DNA from: Pyrenopolyporus hunteri
Lineage: Eukaryota; Ascomycota; Sordariomycetes; Xylariales; Hypoxylaceae
Length of the DNA: 64,000 bases
NCBI GenBank assembly: GCA_902806595.1
Contig: CADCXC010000009.1
Span: 1,798,001-1,862,000, forward strand
Direction: 5' to 3'
Positions 24,101 to 38,525 of the stretch are shown here, one piece after another; the first letter of the stretch is position 1, and each line of letters opens with the position of its first letter. The translations under genes and the position numbers were made by a program. The notes beneath the pieces are model-generated. The model saw only the letters and a program-made list of their open reading frames with translations. It was not told the origin of the DNA and ran no database searches.

Positions 24101-27100
24101 TATAACGGTATAAAATATTCGATTAAAATCGTATACGGAAGGATTTGTTAAAGGATTTACTTAAAACGAAAGTATTTTTCGTTACGATTTAAAAAAAATA
24201 AAAAAAAATATTTATTTTATAAAGTTCGAAATAATAAAATATAAGTTATTTAATAAATTAATTAATGTAAAAATACATATTAAAAATATATATATAATTT
24301 ATTATTATTATAATCGAAATAATAAAAATAATATCGATTTAATAATAAAATATAATCGATAAAAATAACGTAAATAACTATAAAATTAAAAAATTAAAAT
24401 AAAAATAAACCTTTTAAATTAAAATTTAAATTTTTATCGTTTTTATATATATTATTAGTAACGATATAATAAGTATAATAAATTAGGTTATAATATACGT
24501 CGTAAACTTCGATAAAATTTCGATTAAAAATTCGAAAAAATAATATCGAAATTAACGTTTTATAATTAAAATAATAAATAATAATTTAATGTTTTAATTT
24601 ATTACGACGAATTTTATTAAAAAAAGGGGTATATTAAATAAAAAGTTCGAAGTTTATCTTATTATTAATATAATAAATACGGTATAATATTAAAATATTA
24701 AATATAAAATAAATATAATATCGATGTTAAAAATTTAATATTAAAAAAAAACGAAAAAAAAAAATATAAAAAAAAAATAACGTTTAATAAAAATTAAATA
24801 TTTAATCTTTATTAATTTATTTACGTCCTCGTACATTTAATTTACTTAATTAAATAAAAATATAAAAAAAAAATAAAAAATAATTTAATCGATTATTTAT
24901 ATATATTAAAATTAAATTCGTATATATTTATTATTACGTAAAACGATAAAATTATTTCTATTATTATTATTATTATAATTATTATTATAAATTATATATT
25001 TTTATAATTAAAAATTTATAATTATAACTTATAAATTATAACGTAATTAATTTTTTTTACGAGAAAAAACTTTCGAAATAAAAATTTAAAAATACCTTAA
25101 ATATAATTTATAATTAAAAAAAACGAATTAAAATTAAATTACTTTCAAAATTACGATTAAATCTACCTCAATACTTATTATCTTTATAACGTCGAATTAC
25201 GACATTTTTATTTTTACCTTTACTTTTATTTTTACTTTAAATAAAACTAATATTATTTACTTTTATATTTTTTTTACTTTTAAAATCCTTTATATTTTTC
25301 ATCGATAATAATAAATTTAACTTAAATTAAATATCTTAATTTAAACTTAAACACTTATTTAAATTAACATAATTAAATAATCGAAATAATAATTTTAAAT
25401 ATTTCGATAAATAATTATATTTATTATAATTAAACGATCGAAATAATATTATCGAATTTCGATTTTTAAATAAACGGTTATTTTTAAATATATTAAATTA
25501 TATATTTTCGTAAAATTTCCTTTCGAAATATTTATCGATATTATAAAAGTCGAAATCGTTAAAATTAAAAATATCGGATATATTATTTTTAATAATAATG
25601 GTTTTATTTTCGGTAATTTTATTTAAATTAAAGTTATTATTAAGCGATCGAAAAAATACTTTTAAGTTTTTAAATAAATTATTATAAAATTTAACGTTAA
25701 AATATTTATTATAAAATATATTAATATCGATTTTTATTTTATCTATATTACGTTTATTATTTATAAAGGTACGGGTTTTATAAATTTCGATTCGAGGTTT
25801 ATAATCGATATTTTTAATAATTTAATTTTTCGTTTATAGTCTTTTTTTAAAATAAATAAAAATAAAAAATAAATTAAAAATTTTTTTTTTAACGATAATA
25901 TTAATTTAAAATAATACGATAAAATCGTTAAAAATAAATTATACGAAACGAACGAAAAAGTATTCGACGGGAATTTTATTAACGGGTAAATATTGTAGAT
26001 TATAATATAAATTAATTATTTTTAAATTTATTTTTTTTTCGTTTAATGGAAGTTAAAATATATAGGTAATTAATGTAAATAAATAACGTTCGATACGTTT
26101 AGAGATAAAAATAAAATAATTTTAATTTAAAAAATAATAAATATTTTAATAAATAAATAAAAGATTTATCGATATATTAAAAAAATTATTTTATTTTAAT
26201 TTAATGTTATTAATATATTTATGTATTATATTTTAATTAAATTAATTTTTTATTATTAAAAAAACGATATAATTTAAATAAAATTTAATAAATATTTCGA
26301 TAATGCGATAAATTTCGATAGGAAATTATCGAAAGAATTTTCGAAAGAATTTTAATTATAGTTAATTTCGTTCGAATTTAAACGGTTTTAAACGACGGTA
26401 CGATTATTTCGTATATAAACGGTTCGATTATAAACGAATTATCGAACGTATTTATCGATATAGTCGAATAAAAAAACTTTTATCTTTATTATCTTTATTT
26501 TTATCGTTATTATTATTATTTTTTTTACGATTATTTACGAAGATTTGTTAAAATAATAATAATTCGATAAAAAAATATTAATAATCGAAATTTAGATATA
26601 TAAAATAACGATTTAAATATTTTTTATTAATAATCGAATATTTAATATATTTAATAATCGTAAATATTATTTATAATTATTATTATTATAACTTAAAACG
26701 TAAAAAAAATAATAATTTCTTTATAAAATATCGTTTAAAAATACAATAATAAAAATTAAATTTATAATTTCGAAAAAAAAAATATATAATTAATTATTTT
26801 ATTTTACTTCGTTTAAAAATTAAACGTTTTTAATTATTATATATAAAACGTAATATATAATTATATAATCGATATTATTATTATTAAAAATATTAAAAAT
26901 AAATAACGGTTTTAAATTAAAATAATTTAAATAATAAAAATCGATAATACGTTATAGTTTATTACGTAAATAATTTAAGGGAAACGTTATAATTTAAAAA
27001 TAACGGATTTTTAATATAACTATTATATAAGTATATATATAAGGTTATTTAACGTTATAAAAATTAATATAAAAAATAATAATAATTATTTATTTATTTA

Positions 27101-29159
27101 TTTATTTATTTAGGTATATACGATATAATATTAAAATTATATAAAATATATAATTTTTCGATGTCGAAAAAATACGTATAGTTTTTTTTTATATAGGTAT
27201 ATATAAATATCGAATATATTAACGCGTTAAAAATTTATTAAATAAATATAAAATTACTTCGCCGTAAAAAATTAAAAAATTACGGTTATAAAATTAATTA
27301 AATTAATAATTAGGAAAAAAATATTATATATAAAAAATAAATAAATAAATATTACGATAATGTTTTTTTCGAAATATGTCGCGTATGTAATTTATCATTT
27401 AAAATTCGTAGTTTTTATATTATTTATTTAAATTTTTTAAATTAATTATTAATTATTAATTATTAATTATTAATTTGATTTTTTAGTTAAATATTTATGA
27501 TATTTTTATTTATTAGTATTTATTTTAATTAACTTTTATAATAAAAAGTTGCGACATCGAAAAATAATAAACGTAAATATAATTTTTATTTCGAATTTTT
27601 TTTCGAAATAAATATTAAATTTCGATCGATTATATTAATGGTAAATAATAAAATAAATAATTTAAGTACTATTATATATTAATTTATTAACGTTTTTTTT
27701 CTTCGAAATAAAATCTTATTTTATTAATTAATAATATTAAATAATACTTTTATTCGAAGTTATATTACTTTTATTAAAGTTATATTTTTTTAAATTTTAT
27801 ATAATGTATAATATATAGGATAACTTAAATATTTTTACTCGAAGTTATATTATTTTTAATTAATATATATTTTTTTAATTTTATATTATATAATATAATA
27901 CTTTTACTTATAATTTTATTATTTTTTTTAATTAATTTATTATATTTTAAATATTATATAAAGTTTTTTTTTATTTTAATTTATATATATTTTTTTATTT
28001 TTATATTTTATTTATTTTATTTTTATATTATTATATTATATATATTAACTATATTAATAAATATTTTATAAATTTAAGTTTTATTTATTTTAAATTTTAT
28101 ATATATTTATTTAATTTAAAAAATTATTTAATTTATTTATATATACCGTTTATTTTATATTTATATTATTATATTATATATATTAAATATATTAAAATAT
28201 ACGTAGATATAATACGTATTTTTAAATATTAAAGTAAAATTATAATAAAATACATCGAATTTATTTTTTATATTTTAATTTTTTTTTATATTTTTTTTTA
28301 TTTTATTATTTATTTAAGTAATTTTTTTATATATAATTTAGGTAATTAATATTAAAATAAAAAACATTAACTTCGATTTTATAAAATAATTTAATTTATA
28401 ATTTAATTTTTTTATTATAATATAATTTATAATTTCGTTTAATAATAAAATTTCGAAGATAGCGAATATATCGATCGTATAATAAAGTTAATAAATTTTA
28501 AATATATTATAATAAATATAAAGTAATATAAATATTTTTATTTATAAATTTATATTAATACGCGTAAAAGGAATATTATTAATATTAATATATATTTTAA
28601 TTATATAAATGTACGTTTTAATTATATAAATGCGTATATTATCGATTTTAATACGCGGATAAATATTCGATTCGACGTTTTTGATATTTATTTTAAAATT
28701 CGATTCGAAATATTATAAGTAATTTTTATCCTTTTTTTTATATTCGATTATTTAAATGTTTAAATATTAATTAATATTTTATCATAAAAAGTATAATATT
28801 TTCGTGCGATTTATTAATAATTATATTACGAATTCGAATATTAAATTAAAGTTATTTCGATTTATAAAAATTAATATTTTTATTTATTAATTAAAAAATA
28901 AATTAATAGATAATTTTCGAATATTATTTAATAAAAGTTTAGTTAATTTAAGTATATAATTATATTTATTTTTAATAGTTGTCGATTTAAGTCGAATTTT
29001 ATCGATTTTAAACGTAAATTCTTTTAAGACGGCATCGATAAAATTATAAAAAATTTTTATAATAATTAAGTTAATAAATATACATTTATTTTAATTATTA
29101 AAAATTATATAAACGTAGGAAAAAATTATTATTACGGGGGTTTTTTAAAATAAAGTTAC

Positions 29160-29275
29160 ATTAAATAAATAATCGATTTTGTAACGTTATAATAAACGTA
29201 TATAAAATTTATATTTTTTCGAATTACGGTTAAATTTTTTTTTTTTTTTTTGTAATATTAATATATTTTATCCCC
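29160..29275 (-). repeat. Decayed repeat terminus with poly(T) run (copy C, inverted)
   Basis: A T-run at 29235-29251 is preceded by TTCGAATTACGGTTAAA and, further left, by AAATAAATAATCGATTTTG. This is the order seen on the plus strand of copy A. The match is weaker but collinear. Confidence 0.5.
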
Positions 29276-29599
29276 TTCGTTTTTATTTAATTTTTTAATT
29301 TGTGGTAAAATATATTTTATAAATATATAAACTTTTTAAAATTACTTTTATAATAATAGGTAATTTTTTATTATAAATATATTAATTTTTTTTATAATCG
29401 TATTAATGTTTTAATATCGCGCGATAAAATTTAATAAATATATTGTAATTAATATAAATATAAAAAAGTACGTTTATAATATAAGATTATTTATTATTAT
29501 AAAAATATTTATTATAAAATATAAATTTTATAATTTAATATATTTATAATAAATTAATAATATTAAGTAGATATTATAATAATGGTAAAACGTATAATA

Positions 29600-29760
29600 C
29601 GATAAATTGAAATTAAATTTTATTAATATTAAAAAAAAAAAAAAAACTTAAATCGTAATTTTATATAAATACGTTAAAGGCGAAATTAATCGATATTTCG
29701 ATATAAGTAAATTAAATTAACATTATTACGTTTAATATTTATTATTTATTTTATACGAAC
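29600..29760 (+). repeat. Decayed repeat terminus with poly(A) run (copy D)
   Basis: An A-run at 29631-29646 follows TTAATATT. After it come ATCGTAATTTTATATAAA, then ATCGATATTTCGATATAAG, then AAATTAAATTAA, collinear with copy B. With copy C it makes a second inverted pair, only about 0.4 kb apart. Confidence 0.5.
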
Positions 29761-31794
29761 GATTATTAAGTCGCGATATTTTTAAAAAAAATATTAAATT
29801 AATATATTAAAACGATTATTTTTTAAAATATTAAAAAACTTATATATATTTAATAATAAATTTAAATTTTTAATATATTATAAATAAAATTTTAATTTAA
29901 AAATCCGTAAATTTAATTACGTCGTTTTTTTTATAAATTAAAAATCGATCGTTTAAAATAAATCGATTACGATTTATTTTATCGTAAATTTATTTATAAA
30001 ATTTTAATGTAATATTTTTTGTAATATACGATATTTAATTAATGTTATAAACTTTTCGTTTTTTTTACGTTTAAAATTATTTATTAATTTTTTATATAAC
30101 TTTTTATTTATTTAATTAATCGATAAAATATCTTGGAAAAAAATATCGATATATATTATTACGAAAACTTATATATTAATTATATTAATATAATTTAAAT
30201 TTTTATATTTAATAACTTCGAAAACGAAAATAATATAAAAATTAATTTCGATTTATTTATTTTTTTTTTTTATAATAACTTTATTAAAATTACCGATTAA
30301 TATTATTTAAGGAAAAAAAGTATTATCGTTTCGAATTATAAAAATATTAAAGATTATAATATCGCGATATATAATGTTATTTTTATAAAAAAAATTTAAA
30401 CTTTTAATTATACCGTAAAAAAATTATTTACGTTATTTTTTATTATTTAAACGTCTTTTATTTCTTAAAAAATTATATATATTACTTTTAATTAATAACG
30501 TAATAAATGTAAAATCATCGATTATATTATTAAACTTCGGTAAGTCGATATTCGTATAACGATATTATACATTAATAAATAATAAAAAGTAATATCGTAT
30601 TTATTATTAAATTTTAAATAATTAATTCCCTTAGTTTCGTAATTATTTAAAACGTCGAATCGTTTATTATAAATGCATATTAATACGATATTTTTTTTTT
30701 ATAACTTTTATATTATAAAGTATTTTAATATAAATTTTTTTAATAGTTACGAACTTCCCTATCGTAATATTTACATTTACGTTTATATAATCGAACGTCT
30801 TCGTTTTAAATATATTATAATAATAAAAAATATATTTACATCTCTATTAATATTTTTAAATGAAAAATAAATCGAAGAATTTAAAAAAAATTAAATAATC
30901 GTTTTTGTATATTTATAATAAAAAATCGTCGCGATTAATAATAAAATTATTTACGGTAAATTTTAATAATAATTTTAATTTTTATAACTTTTTTTCGAAA
31001 CGTATGTAATTTTATCGTTATTATAATATAATTTTATCGTTTACTTTTATACGTAAATTTTTACCGCCGTCGAAACTATTTAAATAATTAATATAATAAA
31101 TTTTCGAAATAACTTATAATATAAACATTTTAAATGTTAAATTAAAAAAAATAACGATTATTATTAATATTATTAATTCGTTTATTTCGAAAAAAAAATT
31201 TATACTTTTATTATTTTTTATTATTTTAAACCTTAAATTTAACCGTTAACCGTTATTTACGCCGTCGAAGTTTTAATCGAACGCGAAAATAAAAAAAGTC
31301 GATAAATTAACGAATTAATTAATTTTAAAGTTCGTTATAATTAAAAATAATAGAAAATATTTTTTTAATTTACTTTAACTTTTATTATTTATGTTAATAA
31401 ATTTACCGTAATAATTCGATTTTTAATTAATTTTATTAACCGTTTATAATAAAACATAATTAATAAAATTATTATTAAAAATTATTATTATAAATTTAAT
31501 TTTAATAAACATTTTTCGATGGCGTATAAATTAAACGTAATAAAAATATATTTATTTTAATTAATAATATTAATTATTTTAATTATTTAAATAAACGAAT
31601 ATAATATTAATAAAATTAAAATTATTTAAACATATAAATAAGAGAATTTTTTTAATTATAATTATATTATGTAATTAACGTTATATAACCGTTTAATTTA
31701 TAAATAATATATTTTTAAATAATTAACTTTTTATTTTTTAATTTATCGTTAAAAAAAAGTTATAAAAAATAAATAAAAATTTACTCGAAAAATA

Positions 31795-32085
31795 CGAAAT
31801 ATTTATATAATAATAAATATAATAATAAATATAATAATCGATATAATAGTAATAAATGTAATGATAAATATAATAATAAATATAATAACGGTCGATATAA
31901 TAACGTCGATATAATAATAATCGATGTAATAATAATCGATGTAACGATAATCGATATAGTAATAATCGATATAACGATAATCGATATAATAATAGTCGAT
32001 ATAATGGTAATTAATATAATAATAAATATAATAATCGATATAATAATTAATATAATAATTAATATAATAATCGACATACGTAATA
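31795..32085 (+). repeat. AT-rich minisatellite based on ATAATAATCGAT
   Basis: Units such as ATAATAATCGAT and ATAATAAAT recur about every 12-15 bases for nearly 290 bases, with GTAACG and ATAACG variants. A 98-codon minus-strand frame over it translates to an almost pure Ile/Ser repeat and is a by-product of the tandem array, not a protein gene. Confidence 0.75.
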
Positions 32086-32518
32086 AAAATTATTAAATAA
32101 AAAAAATTATAAAAAATTAAATCGTAATATAAATTATAATAAAAATTATAATTAAAATAATAGTTATAAAAATTAAATTCGCTTTAAAAAATACATCTTA
32201 ATTTTTAAAATAAAATATGTTAAATTATATTAAAAAATTTAAATTAATTATAATTTAAATCGATTTTATTAATCGTTTTTCGTTTTTATTAATTATTTTA
32301 CTTTTCTTTTTAATTTTAAATATTAAATCTTTATTTTAAAATAAAAAATAAATTTCGATTAAAATTTAAATAAATTTATTAAATAAGTAAATATTTATAT
32401 AAATTCGATTTAAAATTTCATTTATATTTATTTAATCGTAAAAATAAAATTTATATCGTAACGTTATATAATATTTTAACGGTATCGAATAATTGACGGC
32501 GTAATAAAAAATAAATAT

Positions 32519-32573
32519 ATAAAATAATAATAATAATAATAATAATAACGGTAATAATAATAAATAACCGTAT
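32519..32573 (+). repeat. (AAT)n microsatellite
   Basis: Around a dozen AAT/ATA trinucleotide units, interrupted once by ACGGT, lie inside the AT-rich block. Confidence 0.7.
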
Positions 32574-35500
32574 TATATTAAAATTACACTTTTTTATAAA
32601 TATTTAAATGTTAAAATCGTAAATAAAAATTACATATTTATTTAAATATTTAATTTAATAAATTTATATATTTTAAAAAAAAAATAAAAAAAAAATTAAA
32701 AAAATATAAATATATATTTATAAATATCGATTAAAATAACATATTATAATTGTAATTATATCGATAAATCATTTTAATTTAATTTATTTAATTTTAATGA
32801 ATTTATAAAAATTTTTCGCATATAAATCTTTTATAATATTTAAGTTTAAATAATAATATTCGTCGATAAATATTATATTTATTATTTAATATTTTTTAAA
32901 TAAATTACGAAGTTAATTAATTTTAACTTTTTTATAAATTATTATTAAAATCTTCGTTAATATTAATTAATCGAAAATTATAACCTATAAATTTAATAAA
33001 TTTAATTAACGATTACGTAATTTTACGTTTTTTAATAAACGTATTACGTTATCGTAAAAAATATATAAATAAAAATATAAAAAATTTATTAATAAATACT
33101 TTATTAAAATAATTACGATTATAAAAATTTAAAACGGTAATAAAATTTACGTTAATATTAATAAATAAATGCGATTTTTCGTTAATTAATAATAATTCGA
33201 TATAAAAATTCGACTTTTTTAATATAATAAACGATTTTAAATTTTACGAAAAATTATTAAACCGTTTTTTATCGATAATAATTATAATATTTTATATAAA
33301 CTTTTTCGATTTTTTATTTAAAAACGATATATTCGACTTTTTTATTTAAATAACCCGTTTAATAATAATTTAATAATTATAAAACACGAAGATTTTTTTA
33401 ATCGATATAATATTAATCGTTATAAATAAATTTTTATCGAAATTTATAATTTATTTCATCTATTATATTAATATAATTATTTCGTTTTATTTTAATTTTT
33501 TTAATTTTCGTAATAAAAAAAATCATTTTTTTTTTTCGACGATAATTATAATATTTAAAAAGTCGTTATCGTCGAATATAAAATCGATAAAAACTTACGT
33601 CGATAAAATATTAATACGTATAATAAATTCGATTATTTTTTATTAAATATTAACGATTTTTTTAATTAATTTTAAAAAATTAACTAATTTTTACCGTTTT
33701 ATTATATATTTAAAAATAAATTTAAAACGATCTTTTACCTTAATTTAAAAAAATCGTTTTTTATAACTTATCGAACGACAATAACGAAATAAAATATAAA
33801 TCGAAATTCGATCGTAATAACGAAAACTTTAAATTATTAAAAAATAAATCATCGTTCGAATCTTCGTTTTAAATTACGATCTTTTACGTAAATATAAACG
33901 AATAAAAAAAAAGTAATAAATCGTTAATATTATACTTTTAAAAAAAGAGGTTTATACGATTTCGATATATAATTATATAAATCGTAAATAATATATATAT
34001 AATAACGTTTTTTAAAATCTTTTAAAAGTTCGTTTTTAAATTTAATAAATAACTTATTTTTATTTTTTTATAATTTTTTAATTATAATAAAATAATTTTA
34101 TTAAATCGTAATAAAATTACCTTCGAAATAAACTTTATATTTTTAATTTATTTATAAAATTTCCGTTCGTTAAAGTTAAATTTACGGATTATATTATTTA
34201 CGAATTAATTGTATAAAAAACGAAAAAATTTAAAATAAAAAATTATAACATTCGTTTACTTTATATTAATATATATTAACGTAATATTAAATAAAGTTTT
34301 TAATAAATATATAAATTTTTATTACGTAAGTTAAAATAAATATTATTTCCTTTTTAATATTATTAACGTAATATTAATAAAAAAATAATTTAATTTATAA
34401 TTTAATTATTATATCGCTTTGTTTAAAATAAATTTTCTTATTTATTTTATAGTAAATATTTTTCTTTCGTATATTATTATACCCTTTTAATATACTTATA
34501 ATAACCGCTTCGATGTTAAATAAAAAAAAATCATTTAACGTAATTAAATTATATTTAACTTTTTTACCCGTAATAAAATTAATTTAAAGTTATATATAAT
34601 AAAATTTAATATTAAATTTAAGCCGGTATATATAAATAATGGTAAAATTTAAACTTAAAAAAATAATAAGTTAATAAAAAAATGACGAATTTAACGGGTT
34701 TAACGAATTCGAAAAATTTAATAATTTTTTAAATTTTTTATATTTTTTTTTTATTTATTAATAATAAATTAATGGAAAAAAAAAAAATAAATAAAACATC
34801 GTTAACGGTAATTATTATTAAAAAATCGAATAATTTTTTTATAAAATAAATTTTTTTTTTATTATATATTTTTAATAATACCTATTTTATATCTTTTTTA
34901 TATACGTTAAAATTAATTATTATTAAAATATAAATAATATTTATCGATTTAATAATTATATTAAAAATTTAAAAATATTAAACGTTAAATAAATTAATTT
35001 ATAATATTAATTATTACTTAAATATTTAAATACGTTATATAAATTATTTTAATATTAAATACGATATTATCATAAAATAAAACGGTAAATAATTTCGTTT
35101 CCCTAATTTTTTTTTCGAGTTAATTACTATTATATATAATAACGGTTATTTCGAACGCTTCGATATTTCGATTAAATATAAAAGTTTATTTATCGTTATC
35201 GAAAATTCTACGATATCGTATAACGCTTTTAAAAATTAAATAAAACTACCACCGATAATTAAAATCCCGTTTAATTATTAATAATCGAAGTTTAATTATT
35301 AATATTAATATAAAATATTAATTCGAAATCGAAATATTTATTAAAAAAAACTTTATTACACGTTAAAAAAAAATATCGAACCTTATTAATAAAAGTTAAA
35401 AAACTTTATTATACGTTTTATTATACGTTAATAAAAACGTCCCGTTAATAATTTTTAATAATCACTTTTTAATTGTAAATAAAAGTATTTTCCTTATTAT

Positions 35501-38059
35501 ATATTTAAATTAATAACTTATAAAAAATTAAATATTTTAAATTTATTTATTTTAATTAATATATATTAAAAGTATTTTTTTTATAAAAAATAAATAATTT
35601 AATCCTTTAATAATAATTTTAATTTATATTTTAAAACATTTAATTATTAATACGTATAAATTAAAATAATTTAATTTTAAATTTTTAAATTAAAACTACG
35701 TTAAAATTTCGTAATAAATTTAAATAATATCCGTAAAAAACGTTTTTTTTTATATTATATATAAATTTTATTACTATAAATTTAAATAAATATAACCTCG
35801 TAATTAAATAAATAATTTATAAATAATTTCGTATAGTTAATTATTAAACTTTTTTTAATTTTTTATCGATATAAATTACATTATTTTATATTATTTATAT
35901 TAATTAATATTACGAAAAACTTTATATTTTAATTTATAATCTCTTATTATAATTATCTTTTTTATTTACTTTCGTTTTTTTTCGATAGTCGTATATTTAA
36001 ATTAATAAAATTAATATATTACGACTTAAAATAAATTTAAAATTATATAAAAATTTAATCGTTAATTAATATTTAAATAATAAAATTTTATAAATATAAA
36101 TTTTTTATAAATTTTGAAACGAATATAACTTTAAAATTAATTACCGGATATTTTAACAATATTTATTTAAATAAAATGTTTATTAAAAAAAATATAATAT
36201 CGATAATATTAAAGTAAAAATATTTCGACTTTTTTAAATAAAATTATTATATTTTCGAATTATTAAATATTTAAAAAAAAAACGATTTAAAATTAACGTA
36301 TCGTTATAATCTTTCGAACGAAAATTATAATAATAAAAATATTTTCGTTATAAATAAATTATTTATATTAAAAAACTCGTAAAATATATACGCGAATTTA
36401 TATATTATCGAAATATATATAATAAAAAAATTTTAAATTATTTATAACGTATTTAAAATATTAAAATTAACTTATCGTTTTTAATTCGAATTTATTTTAA
36501 AAATAATATAATTTAAAAAATTAACGATTTAAATAAGTAATAATATATTAAAAATCGATTATACGAATTTTTTAATAATTATTAATAAATATCGAATTTA
36601 TTCGAAAATTTAAATAAAAATTAAATTTAAGGAATTATTTAAAAGCATTTAAAATTAAATATTACCCGTAATTTAATTTATAATATTTATAAGGAATGAT
36701 ATTTAAAAGCCGTGCGATAACGTTTCGAAAAAAAACGATTTAAAAAAATAACGAAAAAACGAATGTTTATAATTTCGAATTTTAATTATATATAATTTAT
36801 AAATAAATATTAGAAATTTTATTTCGTCGAATTTAAAATTTATGTTAATATTAATGTATATTTTCGTATAATATTATAATATAACGTTAATAAATTTACC
36901 TTTTTATTTATAAATATATTAAATTAATATTTTTTTTTTATAATTAAATTAAAATTTCGATTATAATTAATTTAAATAAATTATAACGTTAAAATATTTT
37001 TTATAACATTCGTATAATTTATATTAATTATATATAATAAATTAAAAGTAATTATAATTAATTTAAATAAAAACGAAACAATTTAATAATAAAATTATTA
37101 AATTTTCGAGTTTTATAAATAAAATTTTAATAAATAAAATAAAAAAATCGAATAATAATAAGTATAATTATTTAAAAACGTAATAAAATATTAAATTATA
37201 AATTTTTATAAAATATTTTAATAATTTTAATATAAAAATTAATTTAATATTTATAAATATATTTTAAATTTTTAATAAATAATAATATATTCGATTACGA
37301 TAATATCGTTAATTAAATAACGTTTTATATTATTTACGACAATATTTTAAAACGAAAATATATTAAATTTATTAAATAATAAAATAATTATCGTATTATA
37401 TTTACATCGAAAAAAAATTATCGAAAAATTAACTACGTTTATTATATATAATTTAACGTAAATAATAATATAATTAACTTCGTTATAAATATAATTAATA
37501 AAATAAATTTTAATTTAATGTAATTAATATAAAAACTATAAAAATCGTTAAAAAAATATAATTTCGATAATTTTTTAACTTTAAAAACGTAATAATTTTA
37601 TAATAAATAATTTATATAATATCTTTTAAACTTTACTTAATATAATTCGTTAAATCTATATAAAAAAAATTATTATATTTTAAAAAATTATTTAAAATAT
37701 TATATTATCGAAAATAAATAATCGTTATTAATATTAAACGAAATATTTTATAAAAAAATAATTTAATATCGAAGTAAATTAAATAAAATTAAATATAATT
37801 CGAATTAATTATAATAAAATATTAACGAATTAAAAGTTATTTAATGAAAAATATAATTATACGAAAATAAATATACATTATAATTTAAAATAAATATATA
37901 TAATATTTAAAATAATCGATTTTTATTAAAATTTTTTTTTATTAAATTATTAATATTTATAAATAATTATTATTTTATTTTACTTTAATTTAATAAAAGA
38001 AATAAAAAATAAATAAATTATAATTTATAAATATTTTTTTTTTCGTTATTAATTATTTA

Positions 38060-38165
38060 ATTTCGTTAAATAATCGTAATTTTTTAAACCGTAATTTTAT
38101 ATATACGTAATAAACGATAAAATCGTCCCGTATTTTATTATTAATTAATAAATAACGTTAAATAA
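38060..38165 (+). repeat. Decayed repeat fragment (copy F)
   Basis: Contains AATCGTAATTTTTTAAACCG followed by TAATTTTATATATACG, collinear with the part of copy B just after the A-run. The run itself is not obvious here. It is short and partial. Confidence 0.4.
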
Positions 38166-38384
38166 TCGTATAATATCGTAATAAACATTTATAATAAACC
38201 GTAAAATTAATTAAATAATATTTAATATATAAACTACTTTCGAAAATTATTTAAAAAATAAATTATTATAAAACGTTATTTAACGTTAAAATTATTTATA
38301 AAAATAAAAATAAACGAGGTAAAATTTAAATATATTATATATATTTATTAATACGATACGTAATATTAAAAGTTAAAATAAAAT

Positions 38385-38525
38385 CTTATTAATATTATAA
38401 AAAAAAAAAAAAAAAAAAAAAATATATATAAAAACATCGATAACGATAAAACCGTTTAAAACTTCGATGTCGATTATTTAATAAAAATAAATTATCGTAT
38501 TAAACCGTAATATACATTAAAAAAT
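38385..38525 (+). repeat. Decayed repeat terminus with poly(A) run (copy E)
   Basis: An A-run of 24 (38399-38422) follows TTAATATTAT. The diagnostic CTTCGATGTCGATTATTTAA word comes next (38462-38481), then CGTAATATACATTAA. This is the best match to the outward part of copy A on its minus strand, with mismatches mainly C/T and G/A. Confidence 0.6.

Noticed and set aside
30673..30870. 65-codon frame in the AT-rich block
   Set aside because: Same compositional artefact as the frame at 22818.
31781..32077. 98-codon Ile/Ser-repeat frame on the minus strand
   Set aside because: It is the translation of a tandem repeat array; its upstream edge is the array edge, not a start codon context.
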